Source: Pagrus major (taxonomy: Eukaryota; Chordata; Actinopteri; Spariformes; Sparidae). From it: a DNA stretch of 64,000 nucleotides. Positions 35,201 through 47,166 of this stretch are shown here, one piece after another (position 1 is the first letter of the stretch; each line of letters opens with the position of its first letter). The notes beneath the pieces were generated by a model, which saw nothing but the letters and a program-made list of their open reading frames with translations, was not told where the DNA came from and did no database searches. The stretch lies in NCBI RefSeq assembly GCF_040436345.1, contig NC_133216.1, positions 1,330,121 through 1,394,120 on the forward strand, written 5' to 3'. The translations under genes were made by a program, and so were the position numbers.

Positions 35201-37011
35201 TCATTGGTTTTATATCCTGTCAGCTTGAAACGCCGCTGTAAAAGAGTGAATCACAGTTTGTCACGGTTGATTTCATCTCAGACGTTTCCGTTCTTTAAAA
35301 CAGCGGTGAACGTGTTTCATGTAACGTTCATGTTGGAAGGTAAATAATTTAAAACCATCTCAGTTTAATCAGAATAAGTGTTCATTCATTCTTAGATTAA
35401 TGATTTTCTTTACGAGAATGTGACCTCAAAATGATAACTGATGATCAACACGATGTCGTTTCTGTTCACTGCGAGACTGAAACAATTATTCAGTTCGATT
35501 GATTGATCAATGATCAGACTAATAACTGACGTCTGTTAGGATAATCAATCATTCAGCAGTCCAGCTTCTCAGATGAGATGATTTCTTCTTTGCAATATCT
35601 TTTAATTTTGGACAAAACAAATCGTCTTTGACTCTGGGAGTTGTGATGAGTGGATTTATTTTAAGAAAATCAGCAGATTTATCTTCAGTTTCAGCATCTG
35701 TTCATCACAACTATTCAAAATATGATGTTATAATCCTGTATAAATCTTACAAATGTAAAAAGTGCTCACACACATGAACAGAGAGGAGTAAAGGCCCATT
35801 AGGTCACATAATAAAAGCCTTGCTAACATTATATCAGTTGGAAAATTTGACATTATTATTTTTTATTGTAACTGTGGTTTAAGTTTATGCTGAATGGAAC
35901 AAATTATAAATGCCTTTCACTTTACATTTGGCAAAAAACATACCAAGAGTGGCTGAGAGGACAGGAGGGATCACTGCTTCAGCCGCAGGATGACAAGTTA
36001 CAGCAGCCGATCACAGCTGTACTGACCTACAGCTTAATCAATAAGTCGATCAACAGAACATCAGAGATCAACAATCAGCAACAAATCATCATCAATAAGT
36101 CACATTGGACACCAACAAACATCACAAAACAATTACCACTGTTTGTGATGCTGAATGCACCAGGCCAGCCCCGGATTAATCAATACAGGCAGATTAATTG
36201 ATCTGGTGGATGTTAATAGTTAATCAACTTCAGATCCTTAAACTAAACTTCTGACTCTGCTTCATCAGTCACATCGTCTCTTTTCCGGCAGTCTGGACCT
36301 TCATCCCTCCACCAGCAGCTGCACATCCTCCACAACCAGAAAACATGTTGTCTGCCGCCTCGCTTCATTATCAGACATCAGTAAATAAACACAGACCGGA
36401 CCGGACCGCTGCCCTGGTACCTGCACGCACTATATGGATCACAACAAATCAATACCCAATAGTCAGAATCGATATCCAGCCTCATGTTTGGTAACTACGT
36501 GGATGAATCTGCAGCTGCGGACACATGATGCAGCCATGCGGGCAGCCTGCAGCTGCAGCTCCGCCACCACCTCCACCTGCTGCGGCCTCCGGTCCCGCTC
36601 GGTCCAAACTCTCACCGCGACCGCCTCATTGTTACAAACACTGTCAGCAGCGTTTACGTGTTTTTTACTGCGGAGCTGCGCGGCCACATGGGTCCGTTTC
36701 TCTCGCTAGCATCCTGCTAACAGTTAGCTTGTCTGCTCGGGGACCGCGGTGTTTCCCAGCTGCTCCCCGCGGCCTCCCCTCACTCCTGCCCGTCCGGCCC
36801 GTCAGGCGCCGGGCGGGACGAGCTCTGAGGCCCGGCCGCCCCGCACCGAGGCTCGTGGCGGACAGCAGCGGGAAACGCAGCGACGGTCCCGCGGGGGTTT
36901 GTGTTTGAGCCACACGGCAGAGCTGCCGTGCGGAGCGGAGACTCACCCTCTGCCGCCGCCGAAGCTCCCGTAGGCCCGGTCCCGCTCGTCGTAGCTGTCG
37001 TAGTCCGCCAT
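26289..37011 (-). CDS. eif4h: Eukaryotic translation initiation factor 4H
   Basis: RNA-binding cofactor that stimulates eIF4A helicase activity during cap-dependent initiation. Coding exons on the minus strand: 36947-37011, 32373-32566, 29072-29136, 28557-28659, 27376-27459, 26581-26754, 26289-26428; total 274 codons plus stop with phases closing. The start [20 protein letters not shown] matches the eIF4H N terminus. One RRM spans about 47-123, with RNP2 FVGNLP (49-54) and RNP1 KGFCYVEF (86-93). An Arg/Gly-rich tail follows with [31 protein letters not shown] and RFRDGPP. The C terminus [25 protein letters not shown] is nearly invariant. Exon 27376-27459 (84 nt, in frame) corresponds in position to the exon that is alternatively spliced in mammals; its donor (GAG|GTGCGA) is weak. 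eIF4B shares the RRM but is much longer. Confidence 0.96.
27866..28256. mobile_element. MITE-like element C with terminal inverted repeats
   Basis: About 390 bp in eif4h intron 4. Ends 'tttaaaggaaaagttcagt' and 'agggtgaactgttcctttaa' form imperfect inverted repeats. The interior is AT-rich without a frame. A short related start ('aaaggaacagttcagccaaa') lies at about 51281 in ano7. Confidence 0.65.
28810..28966. mobile_element. Short inverted-repeat element D
   Basis: A perfect 20-bp inverted repeat ('tacggaagccctgagggaca') at 28810-28829 and 28947-28966 flanks 117 bp that include a poly(T) run and a (TTG)n stretch. It lies in eif4h intron 3. Either a tiny MITE or a stem-loop. Confidence 0.7.
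29354..29665. mobile_element. MITE-like element B, copy 3
   Basis: Left end 'tttaaaggagcacttcgtag', interior 'ggtggcagggtccgccac' and 'tgttgtcctttaaggtcag', right end 'ctacagactgctcctttaa'. Same family as the copies at 4.5 and 13.2 kb. The right end is continuous with the 20-bp satellite that follows. In eif4h intron 2. Confidence 0.75.
29647..30606. repeat. 20-bp satellite, about 48 copies
   Basis: Unit 'cctacagactgctcctttaa' with strict 20-bp period over about 960 bp. Variation is mostly at two positions (aac/acc, tac/cac). No insertions or deletions were seen, so every 60 bases hold exactly three units. In eif4h intron 2, immediately after MITE copy 3. Confidence 0.97.
30826..31832. repeat. 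Purine-rich GAGCAGGAG minisatellite with 303-bp higher-order repeat
   Basis: About 1 kb of 'gaggagcag', 'gaagagcag' and 'gaggaggagcag' words in eif4h intron 2. A complex block beginning at 30981 recurs at 31284, a higher-order period of 303 bp (101 triplets). All units are multiples of three, so plus-strand frames stay open. The transcript strand is almost pure pyrimidine plus G. Confidence 0.95.
33480..33850. repeat. Dispersed element A, copy 3 (inverted)
   Basis: Reverse complement of copies 1 and 2: 'aagatagaaattcagacc', 'agagtgaaccctcttca', 'accagtcagctgatcgtc' and two 'gctaacgctaagctagctg' units near 33690-33730, ending by 'cctggttttgatt'. In eif4h intron 1. Confidence 0.6.
33846..34003. 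repeat. 'agctaacagagctaacagcg' minisatellite
   Basis: About twelve tandem units of 12-13 bp ('agctaacagcga acag' variants) in eif4h intron 1. Confidence 0.9.
34004..36430 (-). other. eif4h intron 1 remainder, no gene seen
   Basis: AT-rich unique sequence between the minisatellite and the CpG-rich promoter. The longest frame (about 104 codons, plus strand, 35887-36201) lacks recognisable protein features. Confidence 0.5.
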
Positions 37012-37110
37012 TACTGCTGCTGTGTGTTGGAGGAGGAGGTCCTACACGTCACACACAGCGTGGGTATAGCTGTCCGAGCAGAGCGCCTGACCGGGAAAAC
37101 TATTTTATTG
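36520..37110 (-). promoter_or_regulatory. eif4h: eif4h CpG-rich promoter and first exon
   Basis: The densest CpG block in the window surrounds the eif4h ATG at 37009-37011 and extends about 450 bp into intron 1. Only about 680 bp separates the ATG from the likely ano7 poly(A) site, so the promoter is short. No TATA box was recognised. Confidence 0.6.
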
Positions 37111-37689
37111 TTCACTTACTTTGATAATTTCTATAAAAACAAAAGTCCACAGAGATAAAATAAAGCATATGTGAATAGTCCAAGATGAAAACATTATAAA
37201 GTAAAATAAACTACCAGGCTGTTGATATTAACAAATCTAAAAACACACTAAAGTTATTCTTTAGAATTAGTCTATATTAATTGAATACCTTCAGTGTTAC
37301 AGAGTTGTTTTTCAAAGTCTCTTTTCAACATTAAATTACTATAGATTTAATCTGTGAATGCTTTTATCCAAAGCCACAGAGAATAAGGGCATTAACTGTT
37401 GATACAACTCATAATTTGCTAATTTAAGACTCAATATTTTGTAATTAAATGATTGTATTTCTTTCAGAAATCTGAAAATACAGGTCTGAATTCAGAAAAT
37501 TAGCATTACATTATGGTATTTAAATATATAAGTACATTTACATATATTTATATACATATATTTGTAACATAATGATAAAATGTAATCTTATCAATCACTG
37601 CTCTTGCACCAACAAATATTCAAGATGGTTAAATAAAATAAAGGAAAATAAAATACATATATAAAAAAAAACACTGGTAGTTGACATTT

Positions 37690-38417
37690 TTTATTTGTTA
37701 CAAAAGGTCTACACAATATAATATAACATAATTACACACTCAAAACTGTTCTCCCTGACTTCCACTGTTGCTATTACAGCCACTTCTGATCAAGAATATG
37801 TCTGATAAAAAGATGCAAATGGCACTTGCGATGAAGCAGGGGTGAAAATGAAGCAAAAAAAGCGCTAAATGGGTGAAATCATGGATACTACAGCAACAGG
37901 CTCAAGAGGCTTTCACTCTCATTTTCCAATCAGTTTGATTTCTCTTGCCGATGGGCACCGCCACTGAATCAATATGCTCACTCGGCCGTAAAGCTGCTGA
38001 CAAGAGCTGACTAGTGCCAACAATGCAAACCACAAAAACTAGGGCGATAGATGGTCACCAATGGTCTGACATTGGTTCTGGTGTGTCCGGGCCATCAGTA
38101 TTCAACTCAAGTCCTGCAGATGACTTACAGCTCTAAAAGAGGTCTTATCGAGATCCTGTAAACATTTTGTGGGATGTGTAGATTCATGGCAACACTTGTA
38201 GATCTTATACAGATCTTGTTGTTGATAGTCTTTAATGTACAGATTTAGCACATCTCTTGTAAATCTTGTCTCACAGATCCTCTAAAAGTCCAGCAGATCT
38301 TGTAGAACTCTCAGAGTTCCTGAAAGACATGTTAGGATTCAACACAGCTCTTGATCTCGCAGACAGGGGGTGTTGTAGATTCTGAGGACCTCTCGCAGAG
38401 TTTACTTGTGCTATATT
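37690..38417 (-). other. ano7: Probable ano7 3' UTR with poly(A) signal
   Basis: An AATAAA on the minus strand at 37690-37695 lies about 725 bp after the ano7 stop codon. No gene or large repeat intervenes. Confidence 0.5.
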
Positions 38418-41400
38418 TCAACAGCGGTCCGGTGTGCTGGGTTCCTCTGGGATCTCCATCAGGTTTGGTGGAGGGGAGTCGCTCTGCGGTGGTGGTGAGG
38501 GTCTGGATCCACGCTGTCGTAGGTCACTGGATGGGACGTCCTTCTCACCAGGAATCACTGTTTTCCCCAAAGACTGGAAGCACAAAACCCAACACAGGAA
38601 CACATTAAACTACAACTGAGACCATCTGACCATATTTTAGAACCCTTTCATTTGAAAGTCTGTTTACTTTGATCATTTTTGTTGTACCTGGTTCTCAGCC
38701 AGTGCCTCTTTAGCCATGTAATGCTCCCTCTTCATCTTCATCTCCACTTCCTCAGGGATGTCAGGGACCATCAGGTCGATCAGACGGCCGATGAAGAAGA
38801 CAAAATGCTGAGGAAGAAAGACGAGGAGAGACTTCATCAGATCACAGGCGGAACTTAATTGAATCCAAACCAGCTGCCTCTGTCACTCATTACCTGATCA
38901 ACACTGAGAGCAGTAATTTTCCATTTCAGCATGTTTTTTGCCACACGGTGAAAACATTTTAGAATTCAGACCGTGAATGTTATTTTTTTGCTGAAACAGC
39001 TCACGCGGTTCTCACACTCTCTAGATGTTTTCCCTAAATTAAAAAGCCCTGACATTTACCCAATGTGTGACAGACACTGACCTCAAACACGATGACAAAC
39101 GTGAGACGTATGGCGAGGAGGTGGAAGAACTCTGGGAGGTGTTTACCTTCTTCATCTCTGTAACCTCGATACCTGCACAAGACAACGACATCAACAACAA
39201 AAGTGTTACTGATCTGAACAAATATTTAAAAGAACCCTACCTGCAGGATGTGTGCTAGTGTTTCTGCCCGTCATACTTGTACTGAATTTCACAGTTGTTT
39301 CCTAGCTGGGAAACTTAGACGACGTATACAGTGACCAAATGATGTGACTCTACAGTGCCTCTCATCCCTGTGGAAAAGCAAGTCGGTTCTTAAAAGGTTC
39401 ACAAGTTGAACCAACTTTAAACCAGCACTAGCACCAACCCAGAATCAGCCCTTGGTTCAGGTACTGGTTTGGAGCCGGTGCCTAGCCTAGAACCAGTTCT
39501 TTGCTCTTGGCCAAGAAAACTGGTTCCAGAGCGGCACCAACACTTTGTTGGTCTCAAATAAAGAACTACTTATGTCAGGAACTGGGGGCGGGGTTATTGT
39601 GACCAAGGATGAACTAGAACGTCTGTTACTGAGAGTAAATACTCCGTGTTAACACCATGCAGGCAAATGTTGCATATGTTTTGTCTTTGACTAAGAAAAC
39701 CAACATGAAAACATATACTGAACAAATATTAGAGAATCGAGAACCAGTTTCACCTGAGAACAACAGTTAAACAGCTGAGGTTCCCCCTGAGGCACATGCA
39801 TGCCTTTGTTCTACCATGTTTGTACACTTCAGACCCTGAGATAATAATACAGTTGTGTTGACAATGAAAAATTGTGAAGGCCTTCTTGATTGATTAGGAA
39901 CCAACAAGGGAATCGATAAAGAATCAAACCAAAAAGCAGTTGCTTGTCGATGTTTTCTACCTGCAGGGTGTCTGCTGGCTAGGCCTTGGTTTGCATATCA
40001 GCAGTAGGGACAAGTGTCAACCAATATTTGAACAAACTTGTTCACATTATCTTTGGAATGAAGTCATACATGTGGATTTTTGCGTGTCCTCCCAGAGGCT
40101 ATCAACCGCCAGACACGGAGGAGGTGAGAGCGGATCCTCAGTGTGCTGACAAACTGGAAGTTATCAGGGTTGTCAGTTAATGCCTCAAGCACTATGAAAA
40201 TATGTACTTACAGATGACTTACTCCCTTTCCTCATCACCCACACTGCACAGCACACGTAACACAATCTTGTCCATACCAACACTTTTTGTACTTTGTAGA
40301 CATAATGATTGTTTTTGATTGACAGATCTGTAGCAGCAGAAATGTTGTTGTGTCTCTACCAGTGTTGGGACCAAACCTGCCCCCTCGTGCCCTGGTGTTG
40401 CTGGTTGCAGCTCTATGGGGATGTTGCCTACCTGCAGGATGTGTGTTGGCTTTGCTGGCTGAAGCTGCTTGGTGATGTTGCCAGAGTGAAGTTGACGAAG
40501 CCGCTCAGTGTGCTGTCTCTGGTGTAGCGGTAGTACAGGCGAGGCAGGAAGGACGAGGTGAACGCTATGAGGAAAGCCTGAAAACACAGATTTGATAAAG
40601 TGAACATTCAACCGGCTGCTGTTTAAAACCTCAAACCACGGACACAGAGAGTCTTACGTTGCTGAGGACGGCTATGTGCGTGATGAACTGCATGATGGGA
40701 AACCAGATGCCGATGTCCTGAGCTCGCTCCACCACTGGGCGTCGATATTCAGTCACAAACTTCTGAGCATCCAAACGAATCTCAATCCAGTTATTAATGA
40801 GAGCGAAGAGAGGAGCGAGAGGACACGCCGCCACGAAGATGGTGATGAACCCAAACTGAATTACTGAGGACAAAGAGCAGAGAGTCACAGGGTGCCTCCA
40901 ATCACAGCTCTTGAACTCCCCTTTTAGCCTATCACAACACAGAAAATGTACCCTGTCAGTTAACCTTTCTGTGTAGGAGACCTCGGACTTACCCATCTCT
41001 AAGTATTCACTGAAGAGTCCTTCACAGACCAGCAGCTGGTAGTCGGCCTCCCAGGGTGGAACCTCCTCCTCTTCCTCCCCCTTCACCGCCCCATGTGCCT
41101 CCTCTCCGTCCTCCTCCTTCACCTCCTTAGGCCGAGGACTTATCTTCCTCTTCTGCCACCACGCCTTCAACTTCCTGCCAAATAATGGGCCATCAGTTAT
41201 CTGCTTGTTCACAAAAGTTACTGTCTGATTAACACAAGTCATTATCTTGTTATCTCAGTGTCTGTGTGTGTTTTTACGGGCAGAGGAACTCCTGGATGTT
41301 GTTGATCAGCTGTTTTCCCACCATGATGACCAGCAGCTCCTGAGCCAGTTCAATGAGACATCCGCCTGCTCCACACTGCAACACACAGACAGAAATACAG

Positions 41401-44400
41401 ATCTCTGCTGCCCCTTTAATGAACACAGTTTCACCCAGAATCACTGAAATAAGTTTCACCTTCCGTTTTTAAATCGTCACATTAAAGGTCACATTGTCAG
41501 CTGAGGTGTGAAGGGAATGTGATTTATCTATAACCTGATGTTTCCAGGTGCTAGTCAGAGTGTGAAACTGTTATTTCTTTTCCTTTATTTTTCTTCCTGG
41601 GTGAATCTTTTTCATCATCATCATCACAATCTTCATCAGTGCCACCATGTGACAGACTCACGTCTTCATTACGAACTCCAAACAGAGTGTTGTAGTGTCC
41701 AGGGTGACCAATGAACCTGAAGGACACAAACAGACAGCTGGTTAAACCTGAACATATTTAACGTTTTCTTCTCCTTCAGTATATTCTGTGGATCATGTTG
41801 CTGCAGCTCTCTGTGTCATTCTAGAAATATTCTGATGTTTCAGCCTGCAGGAGGCGCTGCACTCCTCTCATCTAACTGCTGCTTTTTAAAACCAGCTGAC
41901 AAAACTCAACATTCTGACGTTAGTTTGATCAGTTTTTTAAGTAAAAGCAGGAAAAACAAGAAAGATTTGGATAAAGGGAAGAAATTAAAAAGATAGAAAT
42001 AAAAGTAAAGAGGAAATGTGGGCGAGGGAACAGAAGGAGGCCTCTGGTTGGACCCGTGAGCCCTGTTCTGATTGGTTGAAGCAGCTCTCACCTGCCTTTG
42101 AAGAAAGCGATGTAAACTGGAGACGAGTAGAAGTTAACGAACTGGAAGATGAAGACTTTGAGGATGAACATGTCTTCATATTTACTCTGAGTCCGATGCA
42201 TCTCTGACAGAAACACAGAGAGAAACACCAGCGTCAGACTGAACAGCCACAGTGTGTTCATACACCACACTACACATCGTAACGTCTCCTCGTGTGCATC
42301 CTGCTGGTCGGCAAAGTAAATGTAAGTTATTTAAACCTTTAAACTTCCTGTGTATATCCTCCTTTTTTGGGAGAAAAAACACACAACAGTTTTTAATTAT
42401 TGCACAAAGTTTCTGCTCTCTTCTGCAGAGTCTTGTGATATTTATCCTTTTTTCATTTCACTGTTCATCCTGTGGTTTGCATGTGACAAATACAAAGATA
42501 TACAAAAATTATACGTGGTTATGATCCCAAAAAATGTCCTTTGAGCGTTTCTTTGTCAACCTATTAAATATCATTAAACCTGACGATGTAAAATTACTCA
42601 AATGTTTTTTAAAGAGATTATAAAAGAACATTAAAAGTAACATGTTCAGTAACTCTTTATAACATATGGAGAACAGACAGATAAAAACAGTTGTTGGTGG
42701 TAAACTTCCCCAGCACTGATGTTATTATCTTGGAAAAATATTTAGATAAGTCAGAAAAAAATTGAATTGAATTTGTAAAAATCCTAAAAAATTAATAAAT
42801 AAAAAAAGCTGACTGAAAAAACTGTCAACAACAAAACCTACAAGAAAAATATTCCTTGATCACACTTCAGATACACAAAACAGAATTCAAAGGTTCATTT
42901 AATTGTATTTTTCTGTCTTTGTCTTTTATTTTATTTTTTTATGTGATGCTGTTTGTGTTATGATTTTTTATCTATTCATGTGTTTGAGTTAAATTCTTGT
43001 GTTTTATATAATCTCCTTGTAAAGCTCTTTGGTCAATGTTCTCAAATGCGCTCTAAAATAAAGAGAAATAACAATAAATAAGAAAAACAGAAGTTTATAT
43101 AACTATAACATAGTTTCTTTTGCCAGATGTGTTTTAATTCACATTATTATCTGTTTTATTATCAATTTACAGATCAGCTCAAACATTAAACAAGTATAAC
43201 TTACAATTAAACAACTTAATCTAAAATTTTGATTAAAACGTCTTGAGTTTTTATTCATCAAAAATACAATGAAGCTAAAAATCCAATATTAAAAAAAGTT
43301 TTTTGTTAAAAGCACAAGACTAAAACAGGGTGAGAGGGGGAGAGAGGAGCTGCGACTCACCCCAGCGGGTGAGGATGTGGGCCAGCGAGGTGTAAACCTT
43401 TGACAACATGAGGATGACCAGCAGGTTCAACACAGATCCTGAGAGACTGGCTATTCTCCCAGCCTGTACACACACACATGCACACACACACGCACACGCA
43501 CACACACACACACACACACACACTTCAAAATCAGGTAGATATAGAAACAGTAACTGAAATGTGAAGCGATCAAGTCGTGGCGTCACTGATTTTTCCATTT
43601 AACCTTTTAAAGATGGACAGAAGCAACTGTTCTGTTCACTGCAACAAAGATCAGCAAAAATAAAAGAAATAAACACTGAATTTAAGGAGAAAATGACCAA
43701 ATACTAGTCAAGTTATCTATTTTATTTATCTATTATTATTTTAATAAATCTCAGAACAAGCATCTAAAAATAAGAAGAACTCAGAAGAAGTCGCTTATCA
43801 ATATAACGCAAGTGACATTTACTTGTATTAAATAAAATAATCTATCTATTTATACTTAAAACTAGATGTTGAATCCAATCATCAGATTATCTCTCGTGGT
43901 CAGATCTTCAGTTTTTGCAGCGTCGTACTCACAGAGTCGCTGACGAAGCTGTTTTCAGACTTGTTGATGATGAGTCTGAGGATGGTCCGATACAGAATGA
44001 TGGCGATGAGGAACATCAGCACCACGGCAATCTGCACACAGGACGTTCAACTTACGGACACTTCTTAAACTCTCCCACGCCGTCACCTCCCTGTGGCTGT
44101 TGATGAAACTCACCATGATGAAGATGACCATGCAGCCGGTCAGAGTTCTGCTGAACCGCTTATTTTCAGGAAAGTACGGTTCCTCTGCTCCGGTCACCGG
44201 GTTCCTCATGGTCATCGGCGCCATGGCTGTGAACTCTGGACGAGGTCGCTCCTGTGGAGCACAGAACGACATTCATCAACGTCATAACGTGAAGGTTTGT
44301 TACGCGTGTGTCCGCAGTGTTAAACTAAACCGGTACCTCGATGTCCTGGAACTCAGAGCAGTCCCAGCGGTGGGTCAGAGCCGAGCAGGTCCTCTTCCAG

Positions 44401-44552
44401 TACTCCAGGAAGGTGACGGCCCACAGAGACATGAAGACGCTGAGAAACACTGTGCCTCCATTATCAAACAGGAGGCCGGCCTACAGACAGACAGGTGAGC
44501 AGACAGACAGGTCAGCAGACAGACAGGTCAGCAGACAGACAGGTCAGCAGGC

Positions 44553-44589
<37 letters not shown>

Positions 44590-44966
44590 GGTCAGCAGGC
44601 AGACAGACAGACAGACAGACAGGTCAGCAGACAGACAGGTCAGCAGACAGACAGTCGTAACAGACACACACACTAAAACTAAAGCAGAAGTGCTGATTCA
44701 ACGTCTTTACTCAAGGAAAAGTAATAAAGTACTGGCTCAGAAATGTAACTAAAGAATACAAGTAAAAGTATTGTTTCACTTCTCAGAGTCTGCTCTGATG
44801 GACAGACAGACTTACGGGCAGACAGACAGACAGGCAGACAGACAGACAGACAGGCAGACAGGCAGATACCTTGTAGGTGACACAGATGCTGGAGTAGTTC
44901 CAGTAGGAGCAGATGTTACAGAGAGGACACATGATGAAGTTGTTTCCACTGTCACACACCTCCATC

Positions 44967-45016
<50 letters not shown>

Positions 45017-47120
45017 AAAAACACTAACAGAAATGTGAAGTGAACAAGTCGTGGAGTCCGTCAGGGGAAAAAAGGATGTTCCTTAGACAGCACATCATCC
45101 ACTTACACAAAAACTAGACCAACTAGACAGCTAGCCTTTAACTCCATGCAGATTATTTGTATAAGGGTCTAAATTACCATGTTTAGATAAAGCCGAGTGT
45201 CATCAGCATATTATAAACCAAAATGTCGTCCGTGAGAAGGATCTGTTTTTAGTTGTGAGCTGTATTTTTGGTCCTGCTGACCTTGAACAACAAACGATTT
45301 GACTTCGCAGCGAGAGCCTCACAGAGTTCATACTCACGCTGGAACATCAGTGGCCACGAGCCAGAACCCGATCAGGAAGACCACAGTCCCGAGGAGAGAC
45401 GCCGGCAGCAGCCAGCCGGTGTAGAAACCTGCAGTCCGACACAGTTACTGTCAGAACAAACAGCGGACGGTTGGCGGTAGTTAGTCGCATGTGTGGTTTC
45501 TATAGTTACCGAGCCACGCATAGTAAAGGGCTATCTTCTCGCCGAAGTACTCCCTGATGTGATCCAGAGGTTGGTAGCGTCTGTAGCAGGACCACTTGGC
45601 CCAGTACGCGTACAGGATCTGTCTCAGACCCAAAGACTCGGGGGGCACCGGTGCCGTCGGCAGCTCGAAACCTCCCTGAAAACACAGAATAACAGTCAAG
45701 TACGAGGTCGAGTTATAGTCTGGATACTGCAGATGATTAAGTCATTAAATCATTCAGCAACTATTTTGATCAACTAATAGAGAAAATAATGGACAATACT
45801 GGTTAAGAAACACTAAAAGTGGGTCATCAGTTCACGTTAGCTACTGTTGCTCTCTCACGCTACAAGCTGCTCACTTATGGCCAATAACAAATGATCAATA
45901 CAGCTAAACTGCGTTATATTGTTACACAGAGCAACTTTAACGATCTGCATGTTTTGTGAAGTCTTAATAACGATGTAAACACGGTGTCTTGGAGAAGTCA
46001 TCTCAGACCAGGATGAGGGTTTTGGGTTGTGGGGTCAGGAGCTCACCTCATGCAGCGGGTAGGCAGCAGTGAAGACCTGTTCAGTCAGCAACCGGTCGAT
46101 TCCCACCTCTCCTCTTTTGGCTAAACCATACTGAGTCCTGGCCAGGATCTCATACAGCTGCAGGGAGAGGACACAGTCACTGCAGGGACCACAGCAGTCA
46201 CAGCAGGGACCACAGCAGTCACTGCAGGGACCACAGCAGTCACTGCAGTCACTGCAGGGACCACAGCAGTCACAGCAGGGACCACAGCAGTCACTGCAGG
46301 GACTACAGCAGTCACAGCAGGGACCACAGCAGTCACTGCAGGGACCACAGCAGTCACAGCAGGGACCACAGCAGTCACTGCAGGGACTACAGCAGTCACA
46401 GCAGGGACCACAGCAGTCACTGCAGGGACCACAGCAGTCACTGCAGTCACTGCAGGGACCACAGCAGTCACTGCAGTCACTGCAGGGACCACAGCAGTCA
46501 CAGCAGGGACCACAGCAGTCACTGCAGTCACTGCAGGGACCACAGCAGTCACTGCAGGGACCACAGCAGTCACTGCAGTCACTGCAGGGACCACAGCAGT
46601 CACTGCAGGGACCACAACAAACCACCCTGTGACATCACTTCCATTAGCTTCTGTGACCCGATATAGTCTTTCACAGAAGGTTTCTGTCCTCGAGCAACGA
46701 GCTAGGCTAACACAATGTACTCCCTTCTAACAATGCATGTGCGTACACATGACGGCTGCCTCACGTATCCTGCGTCTGTTTGCAGCGTCGACACCTTGTG
46801 GTTTCCTCCAGTAACACACGTAGTTTATAGTTACAGTTAGTGAACATCTACGTTCACGACGCAGCCGGTTGTTTTCATGGTTAAAATATAAGTCTATCTT
46901 TGGCCTGAGGAGGAGGCTCTACTTAAACTTTGGTGGACTGATCCTTTAAATTTGTATTAGTTTATTATATTATGTCGCCTATTTTACTTTGACTGGTCGT
47001 CTTTTTGCTCAATTGTACTTATATTCTTGTGTCCACATTAGTTTTATAATTGTAAATATGAAACTTTCACAAGTTACTAAAAATCCCCAAACTCTCATCT
47101 GACTTCCTGTGTGTGTGTGT

Positions 47121-47166
<46 letters not shown>

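Noticed and set aside
36434-37158. Several plus- and minus-strand frames around 36.5-37.1 kb
   Set aside because: GC-rich promoter DNA lacks stop codons by composition. Only the minus-strand start of eif4h is supported.
40676-46000. Many plus-strand frames opposite ano7 exons
   Set aside because: They are shadows of real minus-strand exons with no homology of their own.
46035-46625. 196-codon Cys-Gly-Pro frame as an independent gene
   Set aside because: It is a minisatellite fused to a real ano7 exon. Kept only as a possible splice-variant finding.
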